NCBI RefSeq assembly: GCF_013377995.1
Contig: NZ_CP055305.1
Location: 1,364,001 to 1,428,000 of the forward strand
Direction of reading: 5' to 3'
Length of the DNA: 64,000 bases
From: Mannheimia pernigra
GTDB lineage: Bacteria > Pseudomonadota > Gammaproteobacteria > Enterobacterales > Pasteurellaceae
Shown here: positions 40,435-50,742 of the stretch, one piece after another
How positions within the stretch are numbered: the stretch's first letter is position 1
How the letters are laid out: each line of letters starts with the position of its first letter
Program-made: the position numbers and the translations under genes
The notes under the pieces: generated by a model
The model's database searches: none
What the model was told of the DNA's origin: nothing
The model's input: only the letters and a program-made list of their open reading frames with translations

Positions 40435-41690
40435 TGAAAAAACTACTTAACTTGTTAGCAGAACTGATTTTAGCGATTACCATCGCTTTTATTTTTAGCT
40501 TATTTGGCTTGGATATCAGCACTTGGTTGATTGTTATTTTTGTGGGCTTATTGATATGGCATCACATCACGGAACACCGCTTACTTCAAACCCTCAATCC
40601 GAAAAGTAAGAAAGAGCTAGAGCTGATTAATTTAGAAAATTTTTCTCAAACCATTGCTTATTATCGGAATAAAAATAAGAAAGAGAAATTTGAGAATTTA
40701 CGCCTGCTGTCTAAATTAAATAAAAATATCCAATATTTACCTGATGCGATTATGGTTTCACAAGCAGATGGCGAACTTGTTTGGTGTAATCAAGCCGCTC
40801 AAAAAATGTTTGATTTCTATTGGCATAAAAAAACGCAAAAAAATATTCTTAATGTGATTTTTTACAAACAATTTAAGCACTATTTTGCCCAACCTAAAAA
40901 AAGCCGACCGCTTGTGTTATTAACGTATAACGAACGTTATATTGAAATTCACATTCATCAATATGACCCAGAAACCTTGCTGATTATCGGGCGTGATATT
41001 ACAGAAATGATAAAGTTGCTAGGTTCCAGACAAACATTTTTAAGTAATATTAACCACGAATTAAGAACGCCACTCACGGTTTTACAAGGCTATTTAGAAA
41101 TATTAGCTGATCAACCTATACAAAGTTTGCTACAAGAAAAAGCGATAAAAGCGATGCAAGAGCAGAGCTTGAGAATGACGAATTTATTACAGCAGCTAAA
41201 TATGCTGGCAAAGATTGAAACTTCATCAAATAAAGATCACCAACTGTTTGATATGTCTGCAATGATTCTTTCACTTAAAAAAGATGCAGAAATTTTAAAT
41301 ACATATTCACATCAAATCAGCTTTGATATTCAGCGAAATGTAGAAATATTCGGTAATGAGCACCAGCTACATAGTGTAGTGTCTAATTTAATTTATAATT
41401 CAATTAAACATGCTGGGCAGGCTTGCCATATTGAAATCAGCTGGAAACCTTGCGAGCAAGGTATGAAATTTGAAGTAAAGGACGATGGAATCGGCATTCC
41501 TGAAATCCACTTGCCACATTTAACCGAACGTTTTTATCGAGTTGACGAATCCCGAAGTAAAAAGACTGGCGGCAGTGGTTTAGGGCTGGCAATAGTGAAG
41601 CACGCATTAGAGCAACACGGCTCAACACTCAACATTATCAGCAAAGAAGGCGAGGGGAGCCGTTTTTCTTTTGTACTGAAATCCGCATAA
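40434..41690 (+). CDS. phoR: Phosphate regulon sensor kinase PhoR
   Basis: Membrane histidine kinase phosphorylating PhoB at low phosphate. The 418 residues have two N-terminal hydrophobic segments (about 4-24 and 31-43) with almost no periplasmic loop, a PAS domain (95-190), the phospho-acceptor H208 in SNINHELRTPL, and ATPase motifs N-box (SNLIYNSIKHA), DDGIGIP and GGSGLGLAIV. A GTG one codon earlier is an alternative start. No phoU follows; the next gene is the convergent gloB, 14 bases away. Confidence 0.94.
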   Translation: MKKLLNLLAELILAITIAFIFSLFGLDISTWLIVIFVGLLIWHHITEHRLLQTLNPKSKKELELINLENFSQTIAYYRNKNKKEKFENLRLLSKLNKNIQYLPDAIMVSQADGELVWCNQAAQKMFDFYWHKKTQKNILNVIFYKQFKHYFAQPKKSRPLVLLTYNERYIEIHIHQYDPETLLIIGRDITEMIKLLGSRQTFLSNINHELRTPLTVLQGYLEILADQPIQSLLQEKAIKAMQEQSLRMTNLLQQLNMLAKIETSSNKDHQLFDMSAMILSLKKDAEILNTYSHQISFDIQRNVEIFGNEHQLHSVVSNLIYNSIKHAGQACHIEISWKPCEQGMKFEVKDDGIGIPEIHLPHLTERFYRVDESRSKKTGGSGLGLAIVKHALEQHGSTLNIISKEGEGSRFSFVLKSA

Positions 41691-41704
41691 TGCTCCCATA
41701 ATGG

Positions 41705-42412
41705 TTAGAAATTATCTTTTTTCTTCCGAAGCGCAATAAATTCTTGTAAATCGACCGCTTGCATAAACGGATTAACTTGCATTTCAAGCCTAATGGTAGT
41801 AGGTAGAGTGGGCTTATTTTGAGAACGTAGAATATCAACTTGTTCTTGATATTCTGCGAGAGTGCAACTTGTGGGTAACACAGCTTCGGCAAATTTTAAA
41901 TTGCTCTTAGTATATTCGTGGGCTGGATAGGCTTTAACCGAGTCAGGCAGATTTTTAAAGCGTTGTAATGCATCAAATTGTGCTTGATAATCGCCCGTGA
42001 AAACACGTCCGCAGCCGCCAGAGAATAACGCATCGCCACAAAATAGATAATCATATCCAAATAAATAGCTAATATGCCCTGCGGTATGTCCCGCACTCTC
42101 TATAATTTGCACCTCATAACCAAACAATTTTATATGTTGCTCTGGCGAAACAATCATATTGGCAAATTCGGTGGCTTCTTGCGGGCCATAAATAGGTATA
42201 TTCGGGTATTTCTCAACAATGCCTGCTACACCATCGGTGTGATCATTATGATTATGCGTGAGTAATATAGCGGTCAAATTTAGCGAATTATTTGCAATAA
42301 AATCTAAAACAGGCTGATGTTCTGATGGATCAACAATAATCACATTTTGCTCTTTACGAATTGCCCAAATGTAGTTATCGCTTAATGCCGGAATAGGAGT
42401 GATCTGGAGCAT
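41705..42412 (-). CDS. gloB: Hydroxyacylglutathione hydrolase (glyoxalase II)
   Basis: Hydrolyses S-lactoylglutathione in methylglyoxal detoxification. The 235 residues carry the binuclear metal motif THNHNDHTDG, then SAGHTAGHISYL, FCGDALFSGGCGR and AHEYTKSNL. It is 31 bases downstream of the ffs gene on the same strand. The ribosome site CAGGAG lies within a small CTCC…GGAG inverted repeat just before the ATG. Confidence 0.95.
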   Translation of the reverse strand: MLQITPIPALSDNYIWAIRKEQNVIIVDPSEHQPVLDFIANNSLNLTAILLTHNHNDHTDGVAGIVEKYPNIPIYGPQEATEFANMIVSPEQHIKLFGYEVQIIESAGHTAGHISYLFGYDYLFCGDALFSGGCGRVFTGDYQAQFDALQRFKNLPDSVKAYPAHEYTKSNLKFAEAVLPTSCTLAEYQEQVDILRSQNKPTLPTTIRLEMQVNPFMQAVDLQEFIALRKKKDNF

Positions 42413-42443
42413 GGCTTTCTCCTGATAGGGAGTTTAGATAAAA

Positions 42444-42554
42444 GGGTGGGGCGTTACCAGCAGCTCTCGGCACACAGAAATTTCAACCCAGACTGCTTTC
42501 TTCCGAACCTGATCAAGTAAGCTGAACACCGTTGCGAGGAACCAATAACGCCCC
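42444..42554 (-). ncRNA. ffs: Signal recognition particle 4.5S RNA
   Basis: Read on the minus strand, the RNA starts GGGGCGTTATTGG and ends CTGGTAACGCCCCACCC, and the two ends pair as GGGGCGTTA with TAACGCCCC. The universal SRP core is present: TGATCAGG, TTCGGAAG tetraloop segment and AAAGCAGTC, corresponding to the GTCAGGTCCGGAAGGAAGCAGCC core of E. coli 4.5S RNA. Length is about 111 bases (E. coli 114). It binds Ffh and targets membrane proteins to the translocon. A CCTTTTATCT end follows. The 5' end is set by pairing and could be off by one or two bases. Confidence 0.93.
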
Positions 42555-42585
42555 ATCGGATTACGCTGATTGCGTAAGGCTTGCT

Positions 42586-42613
42586 ATTATAGATAAATTT
42601 AAAAATAAGACAA
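42586..42613 (-). promoter_or_regulatory. ffs promoter
   Basis: On the minus strand TTGTCT (42608-42613), 16 bases, perfect TATAAT (42586-42591). Predicted transcription starts about 25 bases before the mature 5' end of the RNA. The leader contains a six-base-pair hairpin TTACGC-TGATT-GCGTAA (42561-42577). Confidence 0.82.
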
Positions 42614-42688
42614 GGTAGAATTTTACAAGCGGTTATTTTCTGGTTGAAATTTGTCAATTTTTGCAAAAATATGACCGCTTATCATCAG

Positions 42689-43165
42689 TTATGCTTTTAA
42701 TAACAATGCCACCGCTTCGCAGGCGATTCCCTCGCCACGCCCAGTAAAGCCTAATTTTTCAGTTGTCGTCGCTTTCACATTCACTTGTGCAATATCGCAT
42801 TTCAAATCATCGGCAATCACTTGACGCATTTTATCAATGTGCGGTCGCATTTTCGGTGCTTGGGCGATAATGGTTACATCCACATTTCCCACCTTGTAGC
42901 CTTGTTCTTGTACTTGACGATAGGCTTCAATCAACAAACCTCGACTGTCCGCATTTTTATATTGCATATCGGTATCTGGAAAGAGTTTGCCAATATCGCC
43001 TAAGGCGACTGCACCGAGTAACGCATCCGTTAAGGCGTGTAGAGCAACATCGCCATCACTGTGGGCGATAAAGCCTGTATGGTAAGGCACTTCAACGCCT
43101 GCAATTATGAGTGGGCGGTCTTCACCGAAAGCGTGAACATCAAAACCGTGTCCGATTCGAATCAT
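42689..43165 (-). CDS. ispF: 2-C-methyl-D-erythritol 2,4-cyclodiphosphate synthase
   Basis: Fifth step of the MEP isoprenoid pathway. I start at 43165 ([13 protein letters not shown]), with GGAG before it, giving 158 residues. Zinc ligands D9 and H11 and the motif [19 protein letters not shown] are present, along with the closing [13 protein letters not shown]. It is 14 bases from ispD. A USS lies just downstream. Confidence 0.96.
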   Translation of the reverse strand: MIRIGHGFDVHAFGEDRPLIIAGVEVPYHTGFIAHSDGDVALHALTDALLGAVALGDIGKLFPDTDMQYKNADSRGLLIEAYRQVQEQGYKVGNVDVTIIAQAPKMRPHIDKMRQVIADDLKCDIAQVNVKATTTEKLGFTGRGEGIACEAVALLLKA

Positions 43166-43179
43166 CTTATTCTCCAAAT

Positions 43180-43863
43180 TTATAAACTAGGGCTATGTGT
43201 GAGATAAAATTCCGCCAAGGCTAAATCTTCAGGGCGGGTAATTTTCAAATTATCGCTTCTGCCAGAAACCAGCTGTGGTGAATAACCAGAAAGTTCCATT
43301 GCAGAGGCTTCGTCTGTGACATTTTGTCCTTTTTCAAAGGCGGATTGCAGCGCTTTCTTTAAGCGATCTGCGGGAAAAAATTGCGGTGTGAAAGCTTGCC
43401 AAAGGGTTGTTCTATCTTCCGTGTATAGAATCTGCGTGCTGTGAGCTCTTTTGATCGTATCTACCACTGGGGTGGCTAGAATGCCGCCTTGTTGATCTTC
43501 AATTTGCAAAATTTTGTCTAAATCTGACCGCTTGAGACAAGGGCGTGCGGCATCGTGAACTAATGCCCACGCGGTTTCATTTTCAATCTGGCAGAGGGCA
43601 TTGAATACGGAGTTTGCTCGGGTTTCGCCCCCAAAGACGATTTGTACTTTATCTGATTTCAGCAGGGCAATGTTGGCATAGAAAGGATCATCTTTTGCCA
43701 CCGCTACAATCACTTTGTGAATTTGTGGATGATCAATAAAAAGCGAAACCGTATGCTCTAATACGGTTTTCCCTTTTAATGTTAAATATTGTTTAGGTTT
43801 GTCTGCCTGCATTCGGCTACCAATGCCAGAGGCTGGAATAACAGCAATAATTTCTCTCATCAT
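43180..43863 (-). CDS. ispD: 2-C-methyl-D-erythritol 4-phosphate cytidylyltransferase
   Basis: Third step of the MEP pathway, activating MEP with CTP. The 227 residues include the nucleotide-binding [20 protein letters not shown] and the VHDAARPCL motif. Two adjacent ATGs begin the frame; the second (43860) has slightly better spacing from the AGG upstream. The order ftsB-ispD-ispF is conserved in gammaproteobacteria. The product of ispD feeds uppS through isoprenoid supply. Confidence 0.95.
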   Translation of the reverse strand: MMREIIAVIPASGIGSRMQADKPKQYLTLKGKTVLEHTVSLFIDHPQIHKVIVAVAKDDPFYANIALLKSDKVQIVFGGETRANSVFNALCQIENETAWALVHDAARPCLKRSDLDKILQIEDQQGGILATPVVDTIKRAHSTQILYTEDRTTLWQAFTPQFFPADRLKKALQSAFEKGQNVTDEASAMELSGYSPQLVSGRSDNLKITRPEDLALAEFYLTHSPSL

Positions 43864-43874
43864 AAACCTATTAT

Positions 43875-44153
43875 TTATTTTACTTTTGGTACAATGCGGT
43901 AGAACATTTCATTCTCTTTTACCATTTCACGCTCAAGTCTGGCACGTTCTTCAAGTGCATCTACACCATTTTTTAGATCGTAAATTTCTGCTTCAATGAG
44001 TTTATTCCGAGCGGTCAATTTAGCATTTTCTTCTTTTAATTGTGCGACTTCTGCTTGAACATCTTGATAATCCGTCCAGCCGTTTTTGCCAAACCAAAAG
44101 CTATATTGGAAAAAAACGAGTAGAAGGGCAAAAAAAATAATCAATAAACGCAT
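43875..44153 (-). CDS. ftsB: Cell division protein FtsB
   Basis: Single-pass membrane protein of the FtsQLB divisome complex that signals septal wall synthesis. The 92 residues have a transmembrane segment at 3-20 and a coiled coil ([20 protein letters not shown]) followed by the conserved [12 protein letters not shown]. Standard length and standard position before ispD. A 232-base gap upstream separates it from pckA. Confidence 0.94.
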   Translation of the reverse strand: MRLLIIFFALLLVFFQYSFWFGKNGWTDYQDVQAEVAQLKEENAKLTARNKLIEAEIYDLKNGVDALEERARLEREMVKENEMFYRIVPKVK

Positions 44154-44338
44154 TTAGTTCTCTTTGTTTAAACTATAAATACAAGCGGTCTGATTTTACC
44201 TTGAATTTGCAAAAAGTCCAACCAAACGCTTGTTTTGAATATGCTTAAGTTAATAGTAAATGTTGATATAACGCAAAAAAACGTTTGAGCAATTTTCAAA
44301 AGTTTGAAGTATGTAACATTTTTTCTATTTCATTTCGG

Positions 44339-44344
44339 TATAAT
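44339..44344 (+). promoter_or_regulatory. pckA -10 element
   Basis: Perfect TATAAT 41 bases before the pckA ATG. No close -35 lies at the right distance, suggesting an activator. The rest of the 232-base gap contains one USS near 44182 and a TTTGA…TCAAA repeat at 44284-44300 of unclear meaning. Confidence 0.55.
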
Positions 44345-44385
44345 AGGCTGAGTTAAATTTTTATAACTATTATGAGGTAATTACT

Positions 44386-45993
44386 ATGTTAAATCGTATT
44401 GAACAAGAACTTGCAGACTTAGGCATTACAAACGTGAAAGAAATTGTGCGTAATCCTAGCTATGAGCAACTATTTCAAGAAGAATTGAACTCAAATCTTC
44501 AAGGTTATGAAAAAGGTGTTTTAACAAATTTAGGGGCGGTAGCGGTTGATACTGGTATTTTTACTGGGCGTTCGCCGAAAGATAAATATATTGTGTTAGA
44601 TGAAATCACAAAAGATACTATTTGGTGGACATCTGAGGCGGCTAAAAATGACAATAAGCCAATGAATCAATCAACGTGGCAAAGTTTAAAAAGTTTAGTG
44701 ACCGATGAGCTTTCTAACAAACGCTTATTTATTATTGATGCGTTTTGTGGGGCAAGCACTAAACATCGTATTAATGTACGCATTATTACACAAGTAGCGT
44801 GGCAGGCACACTTTGTGAAAAATATGTTTATTCGTCCAACGGAAGAAGAATTAAAAGATTTTAAGCCTGATTTTGTTGTCATCAATGGCTCTAAAGTGAC
44901 CAATCCGAATTGGAAAACACAAGGCTTAAATTCGGAAAACTTTGTGGCGTTTAATATCACAGAAGGTATCCAAATTATTGGTGGTACTTGGTACGGTGGT
45001 GAGATGAAAAAAGGTATGTTCTCAATGATGAATTACTTCTTACCACGTAAAGGTGTTGCTTCAATGCACTGTTCGGCAAATGTTGGTGAAGAGGGCGATG
45101 TGGCAATATTTTTCGGTTTATCTGGTACAGGTAAAACAACATTATCAACAGACCCAAAACGTAAATTAATTGGTGATGATGAGCACGGTTGGGACGAAAA
45201 CGGCGTATTCAATTACGAAGGCGGTTGTTATGCGAAAACTATCAATCTGTCTATCGAAAATGAGCCAGATATTTATCGTGCAATTCGCCGTGATGCGTTA
45301 CTAGAAAATGTGGTTGTGCGTGAAGATGGCGTAATTGATTTTGATGATAAATCGAAAACAGAAAATACGCGTGTAAGTTATCCAATTTATCATATTGATA
45401 ATATTGTTGTGCCGTCAAAGGCAGGGCACGCCCAAAAAGTGATTTTCTTAACCGCTGATGCATTTGGGGTGTTACCACCTGTATCTAAACTCACGCCAGA
45501 GCAAACAAAATACTACTTTTTATCTGGTTTCACTGCAAAATTAGCCGGTACAGAGCGTGGTATTACTGAGCCAACCCCAACATTCTCAGCGTGTTTTGGT
45601 GCAGCATTCTTATCGCTTCATCCAACACAATATGCTGAAGTGTTGGTAAAACGAATGGAAGCAGCTGGTGCTGAAGCGTATTTAGTCAATACAGGTTGGA
45701 ATGGCTCGGGTAAACGCATTTCAATTAAGGATACTCGCGGTATTATTGATGCGATTTTAGATGGTTCAATTGAAAAGGCAGAAATGGGGAAATTGCCAAT
45801 TTTTGATTTAGCCATTCCAACAGCGTTGTCAGGCGTTGATAGCAATATTTTAGACCCTCGCAATACTTATGAAGATAAGTTACAATGGCAGACCAAAGCG
45901 GAGGATTTAGCAGAAAAATTTGTCAAAAACTTCGAAAAATATGCAACTAATGAAGAAGGCAAAGCATTAATTGTAGCAGGTCCAAAATTATAA
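44386..45993 (+). CDS. pckA: Phosphoenolpyruvate carboxykinase (ATP)
   Basis: ATP-dependent conversion of oxaloacetate to phosphoenolpyruvate; in Pasteurellaceae it can also run in the CO2-fixing direction toward succinate. The 535 residues show [11 protein letters not shown], the metal-binding and kinase-1a region [16 protein letters not shown] (near 245-260), kinase-2 LIGDDEHGW, and the adenine loop near the C terminus. Followed by a strong terminator. Confidence 0.97.
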   Translation: MLNRIEQELADLGITNVKEIVRNPSYEQLFQEELNSNLQGYEKGVLTNLGAVAVDTGIFTGRSPKDKYIVLDEITKDTIWWTSEAAKNDNKPMNQSTWQSLKSLVTDELSNKRLFIIDAFCGASTKHRINVRIITQVAWQAHFVKNMFIRPTEEELKDFKPDFVVINGSKVTNPNWKTQGLNSENFVAFNITEGIQIIGGTWYGGEMKKGMFSMMNYFLPRKGVASMHCSANVGEEGDVAIFFGLSGTGKTTLSTDPKRKLIGDDEHGWDENGVFNYEGGCYAKTINLSIENEPDIYRAIRRDALLENVVVREDGVIDFDDKSKTENTRVSYPIYHIDNIVVPSKAGHAQKVIFLTADAFGVLPPVSKLTPEQTKYYFLSGFTAKLAGTERGITEPTPTFSACFGAAFLSLHPTQYAEVLVKRMEAAGAEAYLVNTGWNGSGKRISIKDTRGIIDAILDGSIEKAEMGKLPIFDLAIPTALSGVDSNILDPRNTYEDKLQWQTKAEDLAEKFVKNFEKYATNEEGKALIVAGPKL

Positions 45994-46023
45994 TTTGTAA
46001 TTAACAGTAATTAGAAACTCAAG

Positions 46024-46056
46024 GACTAAATCTTTTTAAAGGTTTAGTCTTTTTTT
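46024..46056 (+). terminator. Intrinsic terminator after pckA
   Basis: Stem GACTAAA / TTTAGTC (46024-46030 and 46043-46049), extendable inward with A-T pairs, followed directly by a T7 run. It lies about 20 bases before the bioB start, so bioB must have a promoter overlapping it or rely on read-through. Confidence 0.88.
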
Positions 46057-46074
46057 ATAAAGGAGTATTTTAGT

Positions 46075-47082
46075 ATGACAACCTTCCAATTAAGGTTAAA
46101 ATCCAAAGATGAACTGACGCCACACCCAACAACGCAGTATTGGCGAAAATGCCAAGTGGAAGAGCTATTTGATATGCCGTTTATGGATTTAGTATTTAAA
46201 GCAGCACAAATCCATCGTGAAAATTTTGATGCTAATGCAATCCAACTTTCTACTTTGCTTTCAATTAAAACAGGTGGTTGTCCAGAAGATTGTGAATATT
46301 GCCCACAATCTGCTCGCTATAATACTGGCTTAGAAAAGCAAACTATGTTGGATATTGAAACTATTATTGAAAAAGCCAAAATTGCGAAAGAAAGGGGAGC
46401 AAGCCGTTTTTGTATGGGAGCTGCTTGGCGAGGACCAAAACCAAAAGATATTAAAGTGGTGTCTGAAATTGTAAATGCTGTAAAATCATTGGGTTTAGAA
46501 ACCTGCGGTACTTTTGGGATGCTGGAAGACGGAATGGCGGAAGAATTAAAAGAAGCAGGTTTAGATTATTATAACCATAATTTAGATACCGATCCTGAAC
46601 GTTATAATCAAATTATTCACACACGCAATCACGAAGATCGTATGGATACCTTAGGTAAAGTACGTAATGCAGGCTTAAAAGTATGTTGTGGGGGGATTGT
46701 TGGTATGAATGAAACCCGACCAGAACGAGCAGGGCTGATAGCCAGTCTTGCTAATCTTGAACCACAACCAGAAAGCGTGCCGATTAACCAACTTATCAAA
46801 GTAGAAGGAACTCCACTTTCTGATGCACAAGATTTAGATTGGACAGAATTTGTTCGCACAATTGCCGTGGCAAGAATTACTATGCCACATAGTTTTGTCC
46901 GACTTTCAGCGGGTCGAACGGCAATGCCTGAGGCAATGCAGGCCCTTTGCTTTATGGCGGGAGCTAATTCTATTTTTTATGGCGATAAATTGCTCACCAC
47001 AGAAAATCCTGAGGAAGATTCTGATCGTAAATTAATGGAGAAGTTAAATTTATATCCGTTACAGTATGAGCGTAATGATTAA
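46075..47082 (+). CDS. bioB: Biotin synthase
   Basis: Radical-SAM enzyme inserting sulfur into dethiobiotin. The 335 residues contain the C-x3-C-x2-C cluster motif ([13 protein letters not shown]), the YNHNLDTDP substrate region, and RLSAGR, which helps hold the [2Fe-2S] cluster. AAGGAG precedes the ATG. No other bio gene is adjacent. Confidence 0.96.
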   Translation: MTTFQLRLKSKDELTPHPTTQYWRKCQVEELFDMPFMDLVFKAAQIHRENFDANAIQLSTLLSIKTGGCPEDCEYCPQSARYNTGLEKQTMLDIETIIEKAKIAKERGASRFCMGAAWRGPKPKDIKVVSEIVNAVKSLGLETCGTFGMLEDGMAEELKEAGLDYYNHNLDTDPERYNQIIHTRNHEDRMDTLGKVRNAGLKVCCGGIVGMNETRPERAGLIASLANLEPQPESVPINQLIKVEGTPLSDAQDLDWTEFVRTIAVARITMPHSFVRLSAGRTAMPEAMQALCFMAGANSIFYGDKLLTTENPEEDSDRKLMEKLNLYPLQYERND

Positions 47083-47140
47083 CTTATCTTACAAGCGGTC
47101 AATTATTCATCATTTTTTGCAAAATACATCTTGTATAGAA

Positions 47141-47167
47141 GGGGGCTTTCATTTGTGAAGCGCCTTT
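47141..47167 (+). terminator. Probable terminator after bioB, overlapping tadA 3' end
   Basis: GGGGGCTTTCA and TGAAGCGCC pair imperfectly (one bulge, one mismatch) around loop TTTG, followed by TTTTT. It overlaps the last codons of the convergent tadA. A USS lies upstream at about 47091. Confidence 0.5.
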
Positions 47168-47667
47168 TTCTGTAAACGTCTTTGCTTAAAAAAATCACTG
47201 ATCTTTTGGCTACATTCTTTACCGAGCACATTACCCTGCACGTCTAAAAAATGGTTCATTTTATAATCTTCAAACAGGTGATAACGTGAACCTACAGCAC
47301 CTGTTTTATAATCACTGGCACCAAAAACTAATCGCCCAATTCGGCTATGCAAAATAGCCCCAGCACACATAGGACAAGGCTCAAGCGTAACATATAGCGT
47401 GCAATCTAATAAGCGATAATTGTGAATGGCTTGCCCTGCTTGGCGAATAGCTTGCATTTCAGCGTGGGCAGAAGGATCTGAAAGTTGGATGGTTTGATTC
47501 CAGCCTTTGCCAATAATATTTTGATTTTTATCCACTAAAACTGCCCCAACGGGAATTTCGCCTTTTGTTTCGGCTAAATCTGCCAAATCTAAAGCATATT
47601 GCATAAAGGCGATATCCTGTTCGGAAATATCCGTTGAGCAGGATATTTGATTAGGTTTTATAAACAT
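47149..47667 (-). CDS. tadA: tRNA-specific adenosine deaminase
   Basis: Deaminates A34 to inosine in tRNA-Arg(ACG). The 172 residues carry the zinc/catalytic motifs HAEMQA and PCPMCAGA, plus GEIPVGAVLVD and RLVFGASDYKTGAVGS. The N terminus is uncertain: the first ATG has no ribosome site, and a Met at residue 22 has an AGGA about 11 bases before it. A Lys/Arg-rich tail ends the protein, as in H. influenzae. Confidence 0.93.
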   Translation of the reverse strand: MFIKPNQISCSTDISEQDIAFMQYALDLADLAETKGEIPVGAVLVDKNQNIIGKGWNQTIQLSDPSAHAEMQAIRQAGQAIHNYRLLDCTLYVTLEPCPMCAGAILHSRIGRLVFGASDYKTGAVGSRYHLFEDYKMNHFLDVQGNVLGKECSQKISDFFKQRRLQKKALHK

Positions 47668-47751
47668 ATTTGCAAAAAAATATAAAAAAAGAACCGCTTG
47701 TAAATCGCATTATTTAAATTAAAAAATGCCCCATATTGGGGCATTATCTAA

Positions 47752-49557
47752 TTAGTCACGGCGAGCCCGTTTTTCGTTAAAACGTTTTTCTTTAAAGCCG
47801 CCTTTTCTATCCTTATTAAAGCCACTATCACGGCGAGGACCTCGCTCACGGCGATCATCTCTGCTACGTCGGTCAGGATTGCTATTACTTGCACTGTTCG
47901 CGGGCCCTAACAGGCTCATTTGCATAGGTTTACTTAACACTCTGGCTTTATGTGTAAAGTGTTGTACTAACTGGTTTGGCATACCTTGTGGTAATTCAAT
48001 GGTAGAGTAGGTGTCGTATAATTTGATATGACCAATATAACGACTACTGATATCCCCTTCATTTGCAATCGCACCAACAATATGACGTACTTCTACGCCA
48101 TCTTCACGACCAAGCTCAATACGATATAAATCCATCGCAACATTTGTGCCTTGACGTTCTTCACGGCCATTTCTACGCTCATTTCTGTCATTGCGATCAC
48201 GCCCACGCCCATTTTCTGAACGAGCGGCACGAATAACAGGATCAGGAGGAAGGATTAATTTTTGTTTTTCTTGCAATAACATCATCATTGCAGCTGCTAA
48301 TTCTTCGTGATCTTGATCTGCTGTGAATAAGTCTTCTAGTAATTCACGGTATTTTTCTAAATCGTGGTGTTCTAGCTGTTTAGAAATTCGAGCTTTGAAT
48401 TTCTCACGACGTTTTTCCATTAATGTTTCGTGATTTGGGATCGGTACTTCATTAATTGGTTTTTTGATTAAATGTTCAATATTGCGTAGTAAGCGGCGTT
48501 CGCGAGGCTCAACAAATAATAATGCACGACCTGAGCGGCCCGCACGGCCAGTACGACCAATACGGTGAACATAAGACTCTTCTTCAAGCGGAATATCATA
48601 GTTTATGACAAGGCTGATACGCTCAATATCAATACCACGAGCTGCAACATCTGTTGCGACTAAAATATCTAAGCGACCTGAACGAAGTTTTTCTAATGTT
48701 TGTTCACGAGCTTGTTGGGTCATATCACCATTTAATGCAGCGGTACGATAGCCATTACGTTCACATAGTTCTGTAATATCAATTGTACCTGTTTTGGTGC
48801 GAGTAAAGATGATAGCGGCATCAAACTCTTCTACCTCTAAAAAGCGTAATAACGCATCATTTTTACGGAAGCCGTTTACTAACCAATAGCTTTGCTCAAT
48901 ATCTGGTGCAGAGCGTTCTGTAGCCTTAATTTTTACTTCTTGTGGATCATTCATAAAGCGACGAGTAATACGGCGAATTGGCTCAGGCATTGTTGCAGAG
49001 AATAATGCAGTTTGATGATTTTCTGGTAGCTCAGCCATAACAGTTTCAACATCGTCAATAAAGCCCATACGAAGCATTTCATCAGCTTCATCTAACACGA
49101 TAAATTTTAATTCAGATAAATCTAAAGTACCACGACGGATATGGTCAAGAATACGACCTGGTGTACCCACAACGACTTGTGAGCCTTGTTTTAAGGCACG
49201 AAGTTGAATGTCATAGCGTTGTCCACCATAGACAGTTACAATACGAACACCTTTCATATTTTTAGAAAATTGTTCACAAGCATCAGCAACTTGGATCGCA
49301 AGCTCACGGGTTGGGGCCATTACTAGCATTTGTGGATGGCGTTGAGTTGGGTCTATTTGTGCAAGTAAAGGTAAAGAGAAGGCAGCTGTTTTTCCACTAC
49401 CTGTTTGAGCCATACCAAGCACATCACGCCCAGCTAATAAATGAGGAATACATTCTTGTTGAATAGGCGATGGGTTTATAAATCCCATATCATTTACAGC
49501 ATCAAGAATAGGTTGAGGTAAGCCTAAGTCGGCGAAAGTTAAAGATTCAGTTGTCAT
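47752..49557 (-). CDS. deaD: DEAD-box RNA helicase DeaD/CsdA
   Basis: Cold-shock helicase acting in ribosome assembly and RNA decay. The 601 residues have the Q motif and motif I ([11 protein letters not shown]), DEAD in [12 protein letters not shown] in FSATMPE, and the [11 protein letters not shown] motif VI. The DbpA-like RNA-binding domain (about 480-555) and an RG/RR/RD-rich basic tail (last 45 residues) follow. It lies in pnp-nlpI-deaD order, as in E. coli, after a 190-base gap with two inverted repeats. Confidence 0.96.
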   Translation of the reverse strand: MTTESLTFADLGLPQPILDAVNDMGFINPSPIQQECIPHLLAGRDVLGMAQTGSGKTAAFSLPLLAQIDPTQRHPQMLVMAPTRELAIQVADACEQFSKNMKGVRIVTVYGGQRYDIQLRALKQGSQVVVGTPGRILDHIRRGTLDLSELKFIVLDEADEMLRMGFIDDVETVMAELPENHQTALFSATMPEPIRRITRRFMNDPQEVKIKATERSAPDIEQSYWLVNGFRKNDALLRFLEVEEFDAAIIFTRTKTGTIDITELCERNGYRTAALNGDMTQQAREQTLEKLRSGRLDILVATDVAARGIDIERISLVINYDIPLEEESYVHRIGRTGRAGRSGRALLFVEPRERRLLRNIEHLIKKPINEVPIPNHETLMEKRREKFKARISKQLEHHDLEKYRELLEDLFTADQDHEELAAAMMMLLQEKQKLILPPDPVIRAARSENGRGRDRNDRNERRNGREERQGTNVAMDLYRIELGREDGVEVRHIVGAIANEGDISSRYIGHIKLYDTYSTIELPQGMPNQLVQHFTHKARVLSKPMQMSLLGPANSASNSNPDRRSRDDRRERGPRRDSGFNKDRKGGFKEKRFNEKRARRD

Positions 49558-49582
49558 AAAAAACCATTATTTAGGAAAGCAT

Positions 49583-49612
49583 AATACAGAAAATAAGATT
49601 AATTTCTGTATT
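49583..49612 (-). promoter_or_regulatory. Hairpin in the deaD leader
   Basis: Perfect ten-base-pair inverted repeat AATACAGAAA / TTTCTGTATT (49583-49592 and 49603-49612), ten-base loop, about 26 bases before the deaD ATG. It could influence translation start, as the ribosome site itself is poor. Function is inferred only. Confidence 0.4.
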
Positions 49613-49705
49613 TGCATTCAATGAAAATTATATTGTTGAAATCTAGGTAGAAAATGAAATAACAAAGCAAGTGGTGCCTTAAAAATCCCCTGAGTATACG
49701 TAGCA

Positions 49706-49725
49706 GTTAATTTTATAAAATTAAC
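49706..49725. repeat. 20-base perfect palindrome between nlpI and deaD
   Basis: GTTAATTTTATAAAATTAAC is a perfect palindrome at 49706-49725, 22 bases beyond the nlpI stop. A USS core (ACCGCTTGT) overlaps its right end. It could be a weak hairpin or a protein-binding site. Confidence 0.5.
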
Positions 49726-49747
49726 CGCTTGTCTGTTCTAATTTTCC

Positions 49748-50665
49748 CTATTCAACAATGGGCGTTGTTTGAGTCATACCACGAATTTGTGATAGTTCAA
49801 ACAGGGCAAAACGATACTCAACGAAGTTAAACACTTGATTTGCTAAAGCAAGGCGGAAGAGGCTAACTGCCTCATCTTTATGATCTAATTTGAGTTGTTG
49901 TTTTGCTAAATAGAAATACGTTTCTGTTAGTATTTCTGCATATTGTGAGCTATTTTCCTTAGCTTCGGAATCCATTATAGCACGAAGTTGAGTTAAATTT
50001 AGCTTACCTAAAAAATAATTTACAATATTTGTTCCCCAATAATCTGGAGAAAGGGCATTAGCTCTCTTTTGTAAATTATTTTTAGCGTCTTCTGGAGTCA
50101 ATTCTAACTCGTTAAAATAGAGCCATAACACCCGATAAGGATCTTTTTTATCTTCTTCATAAAAACGTAGTAAGTCACGCTGAGCTTCAGAATAGCGGCT
50201 GCTATAGTAGAATGCTAACCCACGATTTAGATAAGTATAACTATATTCGTTATCTAACTCTAATACCGCATTAAATGCATCAATAGAGCTGTCATAATCG
50301 CCTTCTAAAAGCAGATATAATCCCATATAGTTATAAGCTGCTGCCATTCGTTGATTAATTGAGATAGCTTGAGCAAAATCATAACGGGCTAATGACCATA
50401 ATCCCAAGCTGTCATAAATCACACCTCTTTCAAAATAAAGGTCTGCTTGTTCAGAGGGCGTTAATTTGGCTTCTTCCAATACCTGACTAAGCCTTACCAT
50501 CATCGCCTCTTGTTCAAAACGAAATTGTGGATTAAGTTCTGATAATGCTAAATTTTTAATCGAAACTAAATCTGAGTAACGACTAGCACAGCCAGTTAGT
50601 ATTAAAATAGATACTAAATTAAGTAAAAATAAGCGGATTCGAAACAACTTAAACAGCTGTGCCAT
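49748..50665 (-). CDS. nlpI: Lipoprotein NlpI (TPR repeats)
   Basis: Outer-membrane lipoprotein that tethers peptidoglycan hydrolases and the Prc protease. The signal peptide ends in lipobox LTGC with C26 lipidated. TPR repeats run from about residue 60 to 165 (QADLYFERGVIYDSLGLWSLARYDF, MAAAYNYMGLYL, SYTYLNRGLAFYYSSRY). The length of 305 is close to E. coli NlpI (294). Lies between pnp and deaD, the conserved order. Confidence 0.93.
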   Translation of the reverse strand: MAQLFKLFRIRLFLLNLVSILILTGCASRYSDLVSIKNLALSELNPQFRFEQEAMMVRLSQVLEEAKLTPSEQADLYFERGVIYDSLGLWSLARYDFAQAISINQRMAAAYNYMGLYLLLEGDYDSSIDAFNAVLELDNEYSYTYLNRGLAFYYSSRYSEAQRDLLRFYEEDKKDPYRVLWLYFNELELTPEDAKNNLQKRANALSPDYWGTNIVNYFLGKLNLTQLRAIMDSEAKENSSQYAEILTETYFYLAKQQLKLDHKDEAVSLFRLALANQVFNFVEYRFALFELSQIRGMTQTTPIVE

Positions 50666-50742
50666 TACAGAATATCCTTATTAAGGCGCTAAAAACTGAA
50701 TAACAGACAAGACAAGTCTGTTATTCACCTTTATATGTAGAG

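Noticed and set aside
42418..42431. CTCC…GGAG hairpin over the gloB ribosome site as a riboswitch
   Set aside because: Only four base pairs, with no aptamer-like sequence; too weak to claim regulation.
44284..44300. TTTGA-N7-TCAAA repeat before pckA as an FNR or CRP site
   Set aside because: The spacing is one base off for FNR (TTGAT-N4-ATCAA) and the half-sites do not match CRP TGTGA. Left unassigned.
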